64,000 nucleotides of DNA from Amia ocellicauda (taxonomy: Eukaryota > Chordata > Actinopteri > Amiiformes > Amiidae), in NCBI RefSeq assembly GCF_036373705.1, contig NC_089864.1, forward strand, positions 2,784,501 through 2,848,500, given 5' to 3'. The notes under the pieces are model-generated. The model was given only the letters and a program-made list of their open reading frames with translations, did not search any database and was not told the DNA's origin. Positions 11,087 through 22,200 of this stretch are shown here, piece by piece. The number at the start of each line of letters is the position of its first letter. Positions within the stretch are counted from its first letter, which is position 1. The translations under genes were made by a program, and so were the position numbers.

Positions 11087-12793
11087 TTAAACAAACAGAT
11101 GTTCCGTCCCTCCCACAGTGCCTGCTTCACTACGCAGACGCCACCAGCACCTCAGGGTAGATGTTGATATTCCCCTGGCCGGACCATACAGGATCTGCTG
11201 GGCGGTCGCCCGCGCAGGAACGGCAAACCTGTGGAGGAACGGAGAAAACAGGAGCCAGACCCTGTGGGCGGAGGGGCACTCACTAAAGATGTGAGCCTCC
11301 GTCTCCTTCCCCAGGCAACCCTTATAGGGGCAGGTGTCATAAGGAGCTATGCCCCTTCTGTGCATGAACACTCGGGTGGGGAGACACCGACTCACAGCCA
11401 TCCAGGAGACATCTTTCTGCGTGTTCGTGAGGCAAACGTGCGTAGCGTTAGCCCAGATAAACCGGCAGGTTTCGGGAGGGAAATCTTCTATCCGGCTGGT
11501 CTCCTGGGCAGATCTCATCTGGCTACAGATGGTCTTATAATCCCAGGAGGCCAGCACGACTTTATGGAGGCCTACTTCGAGCGCAAAGGCTCGGAGCGCC
11601 CTGTAGAACGGCGGGGGATCCCACGAGTGCGGCCTGGTGTTATCCATGGCGCAGAGGCCGAATGGTCTCAGGCTGCTGGCAAAATAAAAGCGGTTCATGA
11701 AACTCACTTTCTTGCCAGCAGCCTGGATGTTCTTGACCACATAGGCCAGCCCCTGCGCCTTTATCAGCCGCACAACGTCCGGGACCCCCCTGCCTCCATC
11801 CAGGGTACCCTTCACCATCTGCACTCTTTTCAGCCTCTCCATTTTGCTCCCCCAGACAAACCGAAATATAATTCGGGTCACTAGTTTTGCGATGACCTTG
11901 TCTGGGGGGAAGATCATTCCTATGTAGAGGAGTATCGGGAAGAGGATGGCCTTTACGACCAGCACCTTACCAGCCATCGTCAAGGTCCTTGTGCTCCAGC
12001 CGTGGATCTTCCTTTGGACCTTTGCTATGGCCTCCTCCCAGCTCCGGGTGCCCGTGTTGGTCCCGTCGATCGTGATCCCCAGAACCTTGATAAACGGCTT
12101 CACAGGGAACACGGTCGGCGGGCCCCGGCCGACAGGCCATGCCCTGGAGAGGTAGACCTCGCTCTTGGCCTTGTTCACAGCGGCCCCCGTCGCCCTGCAG
12201 AAGCCGTCCAGCAGTTCCTCGACCCTGGCCACGGACGGAGCGTCCGTGCAGACCACGGCCACGTCGTCCATATAGGCCAGGGCCTTCAGTTGCTCTCCGC
12301 CGGAACCCGGGAGATGGAAACCTGTCACCCGGACGTCCCGGCGGATCGCCTGCATGAACGGCTCCAAGCAGAGGACGTACAGCAGGGCCGACAGGGGACA
12401 ACCCTGCCGGACCCCCGACCTGACCGGAAATGGTTCGGTCAGGTGGCGGTTCACAAGGACCCTGCTGCTTAGGCCGCTGTAGATGATCTTGACCCACTTC
12501 CTCAGGCCAAGAGCGAGACCCATCCTCTCCATGACGAGCTGCAGGTATTCGTGGCCCACTCTGTCAAAGGCTTTCTCCTGGTCCAAGCTGATTAGGACCA
12601 GGGGAAGCCCTCTCTCGTTCGAGTAGGCCACGACATCCCTGAGCAGCATGGCGTTGTCGGCCGCCGATCTCCCCCGGGCACCACAGACCTGGTCGGGACC
12701 CACGACTTGAGGGAGTGGCCGCTGCAGCCGCTTGCAGTGCTTTGGCCAGTATCTTGTAGTCGGTGCACAGGAGGCTGACTGGCCGCCAGTTCC
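11087..12793 (-). CDS. LINE ORF2 fragment (reverse transcriptase to C terminus)
   Basis: A long open frame covering RT motifs in order: DQEKAFDRV, GVRQGCPLSALLYVL, AYMDDVAVVC, then thumb and a C-terminal CCHC-like motif (CPYKGCLGKETEAH, FSEC). It matches the full-length ORF2 at 19.3-22.7 kb with scattered substitutions. A small indel near 11,155-11,160 shifts the last part out of frame. The endonuclease domain is missing through 5' truncation, so the copy is dead. It keeps the consensus Gly in RQGCPLS, which the full-length copy has changed to Ser. Confidence 0.9.
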   Translation of the reverse strand, partial: GTGGQSASCAPTTRYWPKHCKRLQRPLPQVVGPDQVCGARGRSAADNAMLLRDVVAYSNERGLPLVLISLDQEKAFDRVGHEYLQLVMERMGLALGLRKWVKIIYSGLSSRVLVNRHLTEPFPVRSGVRQGCPLSALLYVLCLEPFMQAIRRDVRVTGFHLPGSGGEQLKALAYMDDVAVVCTDAPSVARVEELLDGFCRATGAAVNKAKSEVYLSRAWPVGRGPPTVFPVKPFIKVLGITIDGTNTGTRSWEEAIAKVQRKIHGWSTRTLTMAGKVLVVKAILFPILLYIGMIFPPDKVIAKLVTRIIFRFVWGSKMERLKRVQMVKGTLDGGRGVPDVVRLIKAQGLAYVVKNIQAAGKKVSFMNRFYFASSLRPFGLCAMDNTRPHSWDPPPFYRALRAFALEVGLHKVVLASWDYKTICSQMRSAQETSRIEDFPPETCRFIWANATHVCLTNTQKDVSWMAVSRCLPTRVFMHRRGIAPYDTCPYKGCLGKETEAHIFSECPSAHRVWLLFSPFLHRFAVPARATAQQILYGPARGISTSTLRCWWRLRSEAGTVGGTEHLFV

Positions 12794-12810
12794 TAATTGT
12801 GGCATTAATA

Positions 12811-13421
12811 GTCGCCTATAATGGTGCCTATACATGCAGTAGGTCTGGGTGGTCTGGGTGGTGGCTGGCTGATCTCACAATGGTGAGCCGGATTCCCATG
12901 GCGCTTCAGGTCATTTATCTATTGGGATATCCAGTGTTTTAACTTTTCTAATTATTTAAGCCCCTTTTAATACTTGTAATACTTGCAATCCCTCTGAGCG
13001 TTTTATGTCCTGATTTTTAAAAATAAATACATTGGTATTTGAATCTCTACTTCCATGTTTTCATTGATTTGTAATCGCAGAGCAGTAAAAGCAGGTGTCT
13101 CCAGTGGCGTGCTGGGTAAACCCAATTCCCAGGCCTCAGCTCCGGATGCTTGTTACTGCCGGGGTGGATCACTTTGTGACGGTATCCCGTCAGGCGGTGC
13201 GACAGTGTTGCTGCCCAGATACAGGAGCGCAGTTTCGATTTAGCACCCACTGCATGTGCCTTGTCTGTTTGGGTGAGAAAATACTTTTTTGTTTGTTTTA
13301 CCTTGTCTTATTACACACTGTGTGTTTAAGGGGGTCATGAGTCACATAAAGAGGACAATATTCCACACTTGTCCAATTCCAATTGTCATATTATGCGTTA
13401 CTGTTGTCAGCAACTAAATTC

Positions 13422-13452
<31 letters not shown>

Positions 13453-13455
13453 ATG

Positions 13456-13489
<34 letters not shown>

Positions 13490-14821
13490 GCAGAAGCCGT
13501 AGTAGTACTAGTAGTATAATAAAACTAATATTTTTAAATATTATTTGTATTATTGTATTTAGGGTCGGTCGAGTTAAATGCGATGTACAGAAAAGCGATC
13601 ATCTGAGAGATCCGTATTGCAGGAACCTCACAATGAAAGAAACAAACAAACACAATTATAAAATTGACAACAATCTGTAAAATGTAGGAATGACTGCAAA
13701 TATACATAAACGTGTCGCAACAGTTCAGCCTGAATGTTTCTCTTTGTCCACCATTTCCTGAGAGACAGTTGTGCTGTGAAGACGACGGAGAGGAGACTTA
13801 TTATTACACATGTACCGTTATTAATCATCCGTGTGGCTTATGGGTCACTGAAGGGATGCTGTTTGGTAACTTTTCTTGAGGATTTAAAACAAATTATTAT
13901 ATTTGAAATGCCTTTTCTTTCTCCAAGGCGACTTCCGTAAACAACAGGAATTAGCTACGGTGACGTGTTGTGCAGAGCGTTTATTAATGGCACCGGTAGT
14001 ACATGCTACATTCCTCCATAACGGACTACGCGAGCCCTGGTATTATTATTGAGGAGGGGAGCCTCACCCCACCCTCACGATCTCCCCGTACATCTTCAAT
14101 GTTCAACACAGACACAATTTATATGGCCTATACACTTTACACACACAGCCAGCACCTGCAGCTGAGTCTCCTAAACCCCTCTCACTTCCCCGGGCAACCA
14201 GTTTAAGCCCTGGTACATTGCTGTGCCCTCCTCTCCATACTCTTTCACCCTGCAAAGGTTAACAAACAAATAATACAAAATAAAAGAATAACGTACACAG
14301 GTCGGCAGACGACAATCAAAAAAACTGTCCTACAATGTCCATACAGAGCAGTCCCTCCAGGAATATGGCATCCGTGGACTGTGACCCCTGTCCACTCATA
14401 TGGGCAGTTGCTGACCAGCCCAGCTCCACTAACAGTCCTGGAGAAGGCAAAGCACCCCTTCAGCACACCTGTGCCAGGCCTAGAGGTGCCCCTTTTCCTG
14501 TCCATCGTGGCATCTGTCAGGGAGATGTCAGGGGTTCAAGACAGGTCGTCTCTTTAATTTTGCGATGTTATGCCCCCGATGAAGAGTTCACACATGAGTT
14601 CTTTCCTCTCCACCTCGAAGATCTCCCAGAAGTCTTTGAGCACACCATGCATTATCATCACCATATTATTATAGCGAGTAGACCCTATGTGTTTTATTTT
14701 GTGCTGTATTGAAATTGTGTGCTTGTGAAAGAACATCATGTACATCACATGTACCCCCAATTCTTAACCATTATTCTGATTAACTCCCCATAATCTTTCT
14801 GTCTGCAGATCTGTCTCTATA
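12811..14821. other. Upstream region of receptor copy 2; no gene recognised
   Basis: Collinear with 50,931-52,948. It includes an (ATT)n tract (13,421-13,488) and several ORFs preserved in the paralog (for example 14,335-14,712), without recognisable domains or splice logic. It is the likely promoter side of the two-Ig gene, but no clear TATA box is assignable. Confidence 0.5.
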
Positions 14822-15892
14822 ATGGTCAGATGGAATCTCATGTCTGGAATTGTCTTGGCAGGTAGGGGCCCACATTAAAACAGAAAAAAACATTTTAAGA
14901 TGGTTTCTTTAATTACAATAATACATGACATGGCGTGATGATTATCGTTGCTGCTGCCCGTGTCCGCGTGGAAGAACATGCAAACTTCTCTGGGCACTCC
15001 AGTTTCCTCCCACCGTCCAAAGACATGTGGTTTGGGTTGATTGGTTACTCTAAATTGCCGTGTGTGTGTTGTCTAATGATGGCTTCCCCACGATAAGTGG
15101 TTTCAAAGATGGATGGATATGACATGTGTAATGGTGAGTTAGGGAGGTGTATTTAAGATTACTTCTGTCTTTGTGTTGTGTGGATATGAAGTGGGCTGTC
15201 CAGTTGCATTGTCTGCTCTTTAAACCTCTCTCTCTCTTTGTCCCTCCAGTGTGTCTCCCAGTCCCCTCCACTCCTGTCTCTGTGTCGGTCTCAGTGGGGG
15301 CCTCTGTCACTTTGCCCTGTAATGGATCAGCCTACAGAGGTACTCCAGAGGACCAGCTCTATATTAGGTGGCAGACAAATTTCCAGGGAGTCTATGAGTT
15401 CACTTATGGGCAGTTGTTCCCTGGACCTGGGTTCAAGAACAGAACCGAGATTCCCCTGGAGAGGATCAGACAGGGGGACTTCTCTCTGAGCTTCCAGCAC
15501 ACCTCCTTCTCTGACCAGGAACACTATGAGTGTTACTGTGAGTGCAAAGGCACAGACATTCAGTTTCTGGGACCTGTGGACCTCAGTGTTACTGGTACAG
15601 CTCTCTTTGTTCTTTATATTTATATTTCTCTCTTTATTATTATTTTTTCTCATCAGATGCTTGTGACCAGGGGCATGTGTAGCAAGTGGCCATGTCCCCC
15701 TGAAATTTGATTGACCACCCCAGTAGTCCCCTTCTCATCACTCCAAGTTTCTGGTCAAAGTAAAACAAATAAAATGTTTGCTCTGTCTGCACTGACTTTC
15801 AGTGACAGGCACTGGGATTATAACAAAATTTTTACCCACTCTAACTACTCAAAAACTACAAACCTGTCCTGAATTTATTATCATCAATAATA

Positions 15893-15951
<59 letters not shown>

Positions 15952-16792
15952 GGCGCTTATTTTTTCTTAACTTATAAACATGACTGCTGTCACATTGAGG
16001 GGTGTAGTTGGGTATTTTATATCATTTTAGCTGGAGGGTAAAAGTATTTATTTAATTTGGCCCCAGGGCTCTTGCACAGTCAATGAGTGGTTCAGTCCTG
16101 GACCAGGAGTGATATGTAGTGTGTTTGTATGCATGTGTGTGTCAGAGTTTATCTGTGTGTGAGAACCCCTGCTGATCCTGACACTGTCCTGTGTCTCTGT
16201 CCCTCTCAGCTCACAGTGACTCCCTCTCCCTGTGGTCTGGAGCCGCCCTCTCCCTCCGCCTGTTCACTGCAGAGCCAGTGGAGGTGCTGTTTGCTGCTGC
16301 AGGAGAGGGAGCCTCTGTCTCAGTGTGCGCTGTGGAGAGGGGCGCAGCGAGCCGCCCTGGCCCCGGGTACGAGCACAGAGTGTCAGTGCAGAGCGGCTCT
16401 CTGACCCTGCGCTCACTCACAGCAGCTGACCAGGGAAACTACACAGTGAGGGAGTCTGGGACCAACCGAACCATCAGCACCGTGTCTGTCACTGTTAATG
16501 TTACTGTGGGAGGTGAGGCTGTGGGACCACCATTCATTATGTCCCCTGCTGTTAAATGACCTTAATCAACCTGTCCCCGTAGATCCTAAACTCTGTCTCT
16601 TTTTCTTAACCTGTTCCAGAGAGTGGCCTTGCAGGATGGGCCATCGCTCTGATAGTGATCCTCACCCTAGTCTTCATAGCCATCACTACACTGCTGTGGA
16701 AAATGAAGACTAAATGTTCATCTCTTTGTGAGCAAGGTGACAGGGTTACACAGGGACCTGGGGAAATGGAGAGCCTTCACAGTGAGGATTAA
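14822..16792 (+). CDS. Two-Ig-domain type I membrane receptor, copy 2 (intact)
   Basis: Four exons joined in phase 1: signal 14,822-14,861 (MVRWNLMSGIVLA, donor gtaggg), V-type Ig 15,250-15,594, second Ig 16,210-16,512, transmembrane and tail 16,620-16,792 (TAA). The sum is 861 nt, 286 residues, with no internal stop. The V domain has VTLPC (B strand), RWQT (C strand) and DQEHYECYCEC (F strand, with extra Cys). The second domain lacks the F-strand Cys (DQGNYTVRE), so it cannot form the canonical disulphide. The tail after TTLLWKMK is about 30 residues with no tyrosine motif, so signalling would need a partner or the protein acts as a ligand. The architecture resembles B7/butyrophilin-type receptors, but the exact family is not recognised. 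It is convergent with the NITR-like gene downstream. Confidence 0.82.
14966..15117 (+). mobile_element. Old interspersed repeat fragment (LINE-tail-like)
   Basis: Contains cagtttcctcccaccgtcca, aagacatg, ttactctaaattgcc and ends in gatggatgga. This is a common vertebrate repeat ending that I associate with RTE-type LINE/SINE tails. It sits in the first intron and is shared with 53,092-53,248. Confidence 0.5.
15893..15951 (+). repeat. (ATT)n microsatellite in receptor intron
   Basis: About 19 ATT units between the V and second Ig exons. Confidence 0.9.
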
Positions 16793-17909
16793 TAGCGTGA
16801 GAGTAAATACAGTCCATGTTTTGAAGATCTCCACACTGATGGACACAGCTGTGAGAGGACCTTAGTGCCAGAGTGGGGTGCTGGGCAGGGTTAGGCTTTG
16901 GTCCTGAAGAGTTCCACTGCAGCAGAGTTTATAGATCACCCCTCCAACCATCAGCTACTAAAGACTGGGAACATTCCACTCCTCCCTTTAGTATAATAGT
17001 AGTAGTAATTGTTGTAGTAGTAGTAGTAGTGGTTATGGAAGTACTGTGCTGTAGAGAGCTGTGTAGGTGTAAACTCACATCCTCCCAGGAACACAATCAG
17101 TGACTTCAGTGACTCAGCTGCACAGCTCACTGGCTGACTGTGTGACATTGATGGGGTCCCAGTCTGTGATACCCACTGGCTGGGGGCTGCGGGAAAATAG
17201 CGACCAAACCCACACTAACAAAAATGATCTATTGGATCCTTACAATTTTCAGAGGAACCCCCAAGAAGGAGGAGTATGAGTTAAACAAACACCTTACACC
17301 AATATCCGATGTCCTCACCCTCATAGATGAGTCTGGTTCCAGTGCCAATTTTCATATCATTCCCATCTCTCTCCAATAGTGAGAGAAACCTTTGTCCAGC
17401 AGGGGGCATCGAGCTGTATTTGACAGTCTTCTTCTTTTCCTTGCAGGGAGCTGATCCATCAGGCCAGACCAGATGAGACGGGGAGGTGCCGGTTGACAGA
17501 GCTGCAGAGTCCTGGGTCCTTGGAGCGGTCCGGAGGCCGAGGCAAGTGGAGATTGGGACGGACCGGGAGCGACAGGGGACCTAGCCAGAGGAGTCGGCGG
17601 ACTCCTCACGGAGTGGGTCCCACCCAGAAGCCCGGCCGACCATCTACCCGGAGCCCGGCCTGACCAGGACTGCTCCCTGCTGACGTCACCAGCCAGGATC
17701 CAGGAGAGGCCTCGGATTCCAGGGACCGACCAGGCCGATCGGCAACGTCCCTGAGGGAGGCCTCCTGCAGCCAGGGCCCGGACTTCTCCCCGCAAGGCCC
17801 GCTCCCTGCAAGAGCCCCGGAGGTGGAAGCTGCTCCCCAGCCAGGTGGACTTTCCCCGACCTCCGGATTGAGAGCCTCTGGACCCTTCTCCCAGGTAGGA
17901 AAGCGCAGC

Positions 17910-19194
17910 ATGGCCCAGCGAACTGCCGGTGTGAGGCGCCATAATGCGGCGCGCTTCAGCCGTGAGGCTGGAGCCGAGACCGCGGCCCTCACCCGGCTGG
18001 AGTTCAGCAGGTCCGTGCTGCAGAGGGGCCTGGGCTTTGCCCCTTCTGAGCTGAACTGCGTGGTTAAACTGCCTGGACCTAGGGACGTGTTTGAGGTGAG
18101 CTTTAAGAACCCTCAAGTGCTGGAGAGTTTTTGGAATTTGTATAGAGAAAAAAAAGATAGTATGCCCCTGAGTGACTTTGTGGTCGATGCACTGACAGAT
18201 AGAGAGGTAAAAATAGTAACTATTCAGTTCTATAATGAAGCAGTGGCAGAGTACGACGTAGAGGTATGGCTGAGGAGACACTGCGAGATCCTGTCTGAAT
18301 GCAGGAGAGTTAATGATGAGGATGGGGTCTGGACCGGTGCTCGGCGGTGGCAGGTGCGCCTGCAGGTGGAAGTGGCCGCCATCGGCGGAGTACGCCATCT
18401 GCCGAGCACCGTGGTATTAGGAGCAAATAGGGGGCTTGTCTTCTACCATGTCTTCTCATAGGCTCCCTCTCTGACTCTGGGTCAGAAGTGGAGGCAGAGG
18501 GGGAGTGGACAGTGGTAGCGGGGAAGAGGAGGAGGGCAGAGAAGAGGAGCATGGGTAGGGGGGGTATGATGAATAAAAGGATCCACTCTGCAGATTCTCC
18601 CCCCCCTGCCGGCTCCTCCCCCGCTGCAGAGACCTCTCCCTCTAATTTCTACACGCCCCACTCTGACTCCGGAGAGGAGAGCAGTGGGCCTTCTCCACTG
18701 CCCCGAGTAGGCAGCCTGGTGGATGAGAGGCCCCCTAGAAATAACATTCCTCCTGCCCCACAACTGAGACTCTCCCAGGGGAGGGGTCAGGTATGCCCTC
18801 CCGGCAGTAGTGGGAGAGCCGCAGGTCCTCAAGAGACGAGAGTCGGCGCCAGTGTCCTTTCCCATAAAGACATCAGGGACGTAATGGCAAGGTCACTGGC
18901 GCTGGGGGAGGAGGCCTGCGGCGGCAGACAGCCGGGAAGGGAGAGACCACCCCCTCCCCCACCATTAGTCAAAAGAACAACTAGCGGGGTCTACACAGTT
19001 TTCTCCCCAGTTGTACATAAAGCCTCTGCCCTGCCATCTGCTCGTCGGGCCTCGGCCACAAAGGAACCAGGGAGAACCTCCAGCACCACGGGCCCTGAGC
19101 CCAGTGGAGTTTCGCCAGCCTTACCGGGTGGCGGGAGCCGAGCCCCCCCCCATAGTCTTCCTAGAGGATCAAGCGGTGAGGCAAATGATTGAAA
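17910..19194 (+). CDS. LINE ORF1 (nucleic-acid-binding protein), frame-broken
   Basis: The first frame (from Met 17,910, open from 17,823) reads a basic N terminus and a globular region (FEVSFKNPQVLESFWNLY, EYDVEVWLRRHCEIL) and stops at 18,459-18,461 just after GLVFYH. A second frame (18,488-19,194) continues with GEWTVVAGKRRRAE and a Ser/Pro-rich tail. In related Tx1-type ORF1 proteins a zinc-knuckle array usually sits between such regions. None is visible here, so a deletion with frameshift near 18,455-18,480 is likely. The start codon is uncertain. Confidence 0.6.
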
Positions 19195-19261
19195 TGATGG
19201 GTGCTAGCGCTAAGCTAGGTGAGGGAGAAGAGAGGAGTGGGGAAGAGAAAGGTTTCTTTAC

Positions 19262-22200
19262 ATGATTGTTACGGAGCGGGTAATTGCCCTCACAGCCATC
19301 ATGGCATTAATTATTATATCAATAAATGTGAGGAGCATTGCTGAGGTGAAAAAGAGGACCGATGTTTTAAACTCTCTGGCTGGAATGAAGGCGGACATTA
19401 TTTGTTTGCAGGAGTGCGGCATCCCGTTCCAAAAAGAATATAAAGATCTCCGGGACACTTGGACCCTAGGAGAATCCTTCTGGTCGGGGTCCAATGTGTC
19501 CCGAGCGGACGGGATTGCCGTACTCCTGAAAAACCCCTTCATAGTTGTAAAAACATTTAGGGTTATAGAGGCAGGCAGACTGGCCAGCCTCGATTTTAAA
19601 TACAAGGGGGCTGTATTGAGGCTGGTCAATGTCTATGCCCCCACCAGCCAGAGAGAGAGAGTCCTCTTTCTCCCTCAGCTACGCCCGCTCCTGATCGGCA
19701 CCTTGCCAGTTATCATTTCAGGTGATTTCAACTGTGCTCTGAGGGATGTAGACCGGAGTAAGCCCCGCAACGATAGATCCAGCAGGGACCTCGCTGCGTT
19801 CGTGGAGGACTTTGAACTCTGCGACGCAGGTCGGGACCTGGTCCCCTTGTTCACCTGGGTGAGTTCTTCTGGCTCCTCCTTCTCCAGGATAGATCTCGTC
19901 CTCCTCAGTAAGCCACTGGAGAGGACCGCCATGTCTTCGGAGGCGGTCTTCTTTTCAGACCACAGGCTCCTGACGACAGAGGTGCTCATCCCGAGCACAC
20001 GGGAGTCGGGGCCTGGGGTCTGGAAGCTCAACACCTCCCTGCTCGATGACCCTCGTGTTATTAAGACCTTTAGCAGACGCCTCGAGGAGTGGAGGACCCT
20101 GAAGGACCTTTTTGATTCTCCCATAGAGTGGTGGGAGATGGTGAAGAAAAGAACCAAGGGCTACTTCATTCAGCTGGGGAAACGGAAAGCTCGTGAGAGG
20201 CGGGCGAGATATTCCCATCTAAACGCCCGCCTCCAGCGCCTGAGTCTTTTACAGCTCAAAGGCTTCGACCTAGCTGAGGAGGTGGCCCGGGTCAAACTGA
20301 GTCTCTCCGCCCTCTATCGGGAGGAGCAAGAGAAGATCAAGGTCCTTTCCAGGGTCCGCATCATGGAGGACGATGAGAAATGCAGCCGCTTCTTCTTCAA
20401 GAAAACGAAGGAGAGGCGGCCTGCAATGTCCTCCATGATCGACTCCTCGGGGCAAGAGGTGGAGGGCAGAGAGGCTGTTGAGACAGTGGTGCGGGATTTC
20501 TACAGGGAGTTGTACGATCAGAAGGTGGTGGATCAAAATCTGATCCATCACTTTCTGTCCCTGTTGGAGTCCCGCAATGAGGGGGACGAGGAGGAGGAGG
20601 AGGATCCAGAGATCACCACCACTGAACTCTCCCAGGTGATAAAGAGTCTTAACTCTGGAAGGACACCGGGTCCCGACGGGATCCCTGCTGAGTTCTATAA
20701 GATCTTTTGGGAGGTGCTTAAAGAAGATCTGGCCCAGGTCTTGGGGTCGATGTACAGAGAGGGCAGATTGGCCCCTTCTATGAAGAAGAGTATCCTCTCC
20801 CTTCTTCACAAGAAGGGAGACCAAAAAGATCTGAGGAACTGGCGGCCAGTCAGCCTCCTGTGCACCGACTACAAGATACTGGCCAAAGCACTGACGCTCC
20901 GGATGCAGCGGCCACTCCCTCAAGTCGTGGGTCCCGACCAGGTCTGTGGTGCCCGGGGGAGATCGGCGGCCGACAACGCCATGCTGCTCAGGGATGTCGT
21001 GGCCTACTCGAACGAGAGAGGGCTTCCCCTGGTCCTAATCAGCTTGGACCAGGAGAAAGCCTTCGACAGAGTGGGCCACGAATACCTGCAGCTCGTCATG
21101 GAGAGGATGGGTCTCGCTCTTGGCCTGAGGAAGTGGATTAAGATCATCTACAGCGGCCTAAGCAGCAGGGTCCTTGTGAACCGCCACCTGACCGAACCAT
21201 TTCCGGTCAGGTCGGGGGTCCGGCAGAGTTGTCCCCTGTCGGCCCTGCTGTACGTCCTCTGCTTGGAGCCGTTCATGCAGGCGATCCGCCGGGACGTCCG
21301 GGTGACAGGTTTCCATCTCCCGGGTTCCGGCGGAGAGCAACTGAAGGCCCTGGCCTATATGGACGACGTAGCCGTGGTTTGCACGGACGCTCCGTCCGTG
21401 GCCAGGGTCGAGGAACTGCTGGACGGCTTCTGCAGGGCGACGGGGGCTGTTGTCAATAAGGCCAAGAGCGAGGTCTACCTCTCCAGGGCATGGCCTGTCG
21501 GCCGGGGCCCGCCGACCGTGTCCCCCGTGAAGCCGTCTATCAAGGTTCTGGGGATCACGATCGACGGGACCAACACGGGCACCCGGAGCTGGGAGGAGGC
21601 CATAGCGAAGGTCCAAAGGAAGATCCACGGCTGGAGCACAAGGACCTTGACGATGGCTGGTAAGGTGCTGGTCGTAAAGGCCATCCTCTTCCCGATACTC
21701 CTCTACGTAGGAATGATCTTCCCCCCAGACAAGGTCATCGCAAAATTAGTGACCCGAATTATATTTCGGTTTGTCTGGGGGAGCAAAATGGAGAGGCTGA
21801 AAAGAGTGCAGATGGTGAAGGGTACCCTGGATGGAGGCAGGGGGGTCCCGGACGTTGTGCGGCTGATAAAGGCGCAGGGGCTGGCCTATGTGGTCAAGAA
21901 CATCCAGGCTGCTGGCAAGAAAGTGAGTTTCATGAACCGCTTTTATTTTGCCAGCAGCCTGAGACCATTCGGCCTCTGCGCCATGGATAACACCAGGCCG
22001 CACTCGTGGGATCCCCCGCCGTTCTACAGGGCGCTCCGAGCCTTTGCGCTCGAAGTAGGCCTCCATAAAGTCGTGCTGGCCTCCTGGGATTATAAGACCA
22101 TCTGTAGCCAGATGAGATCTACCCAGGAGACCAGCCGGATAGAAGATTTCCCTCCCGAAACCTGCCGGTTTATCTGGGCTAACGCTACGCACGTTTGCCT

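Larger units (their letters stand above)
10093..12793 (-). mobile_element. 5'-truncated L1/Tx1-like LINE with transduced NITR exon
   Basis: 2.7-kb insertion flanked by a 17-bp target duplication, taattgtggcattaata (10,076-10,092 and 12,794-12,810). The uninterrupted site is in the paralog at about 50,914-50,930. In element sense (minus strand) it holds ORF2 from the RT onward (12,793 to about 10,939) and a 3' UTR ending at 10,398. Next come 72 bp of NITR V exon (10,397-10,326), then a second, more diverged LINE 3' end (about 10,325-10,093) ending in aaacagt, like the full-length copy. The 5' truncation point corresponds to about 20,834 of the full-length copy. Confidence 0.9.
5051..17190 (+). 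repeat. Segmental duplication block (X+Y), paralogous to 47,453-55,320
   Basis: Near-identical to the right-hand unit, interrupted only by the hAT (8,250-9,820) and the truncated LINE (10,093-12,793). Both are absent from the right-hand unit, whose sequence shows the empty sites. At about 17,190 the block switches from receptor 3' flank (partner about 55,318) to NITR J-side sequence (partner about 60,264), with only a few bases (ggaa) shared at the join. Confidence 0.85.

Noticed and set aside
11231-11884. 217-codon plus-strand ORF opposite LINE ORF2
   Set aside because: Antisense shadow of the RT coding strand, also present opposite the full-length copy (21,746-22,399).
17352-18398. 348-codon minus-strand ORF
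   Set aside because: Antisense of the LINE 5' leader and ORF1; GC-rich chance frame.
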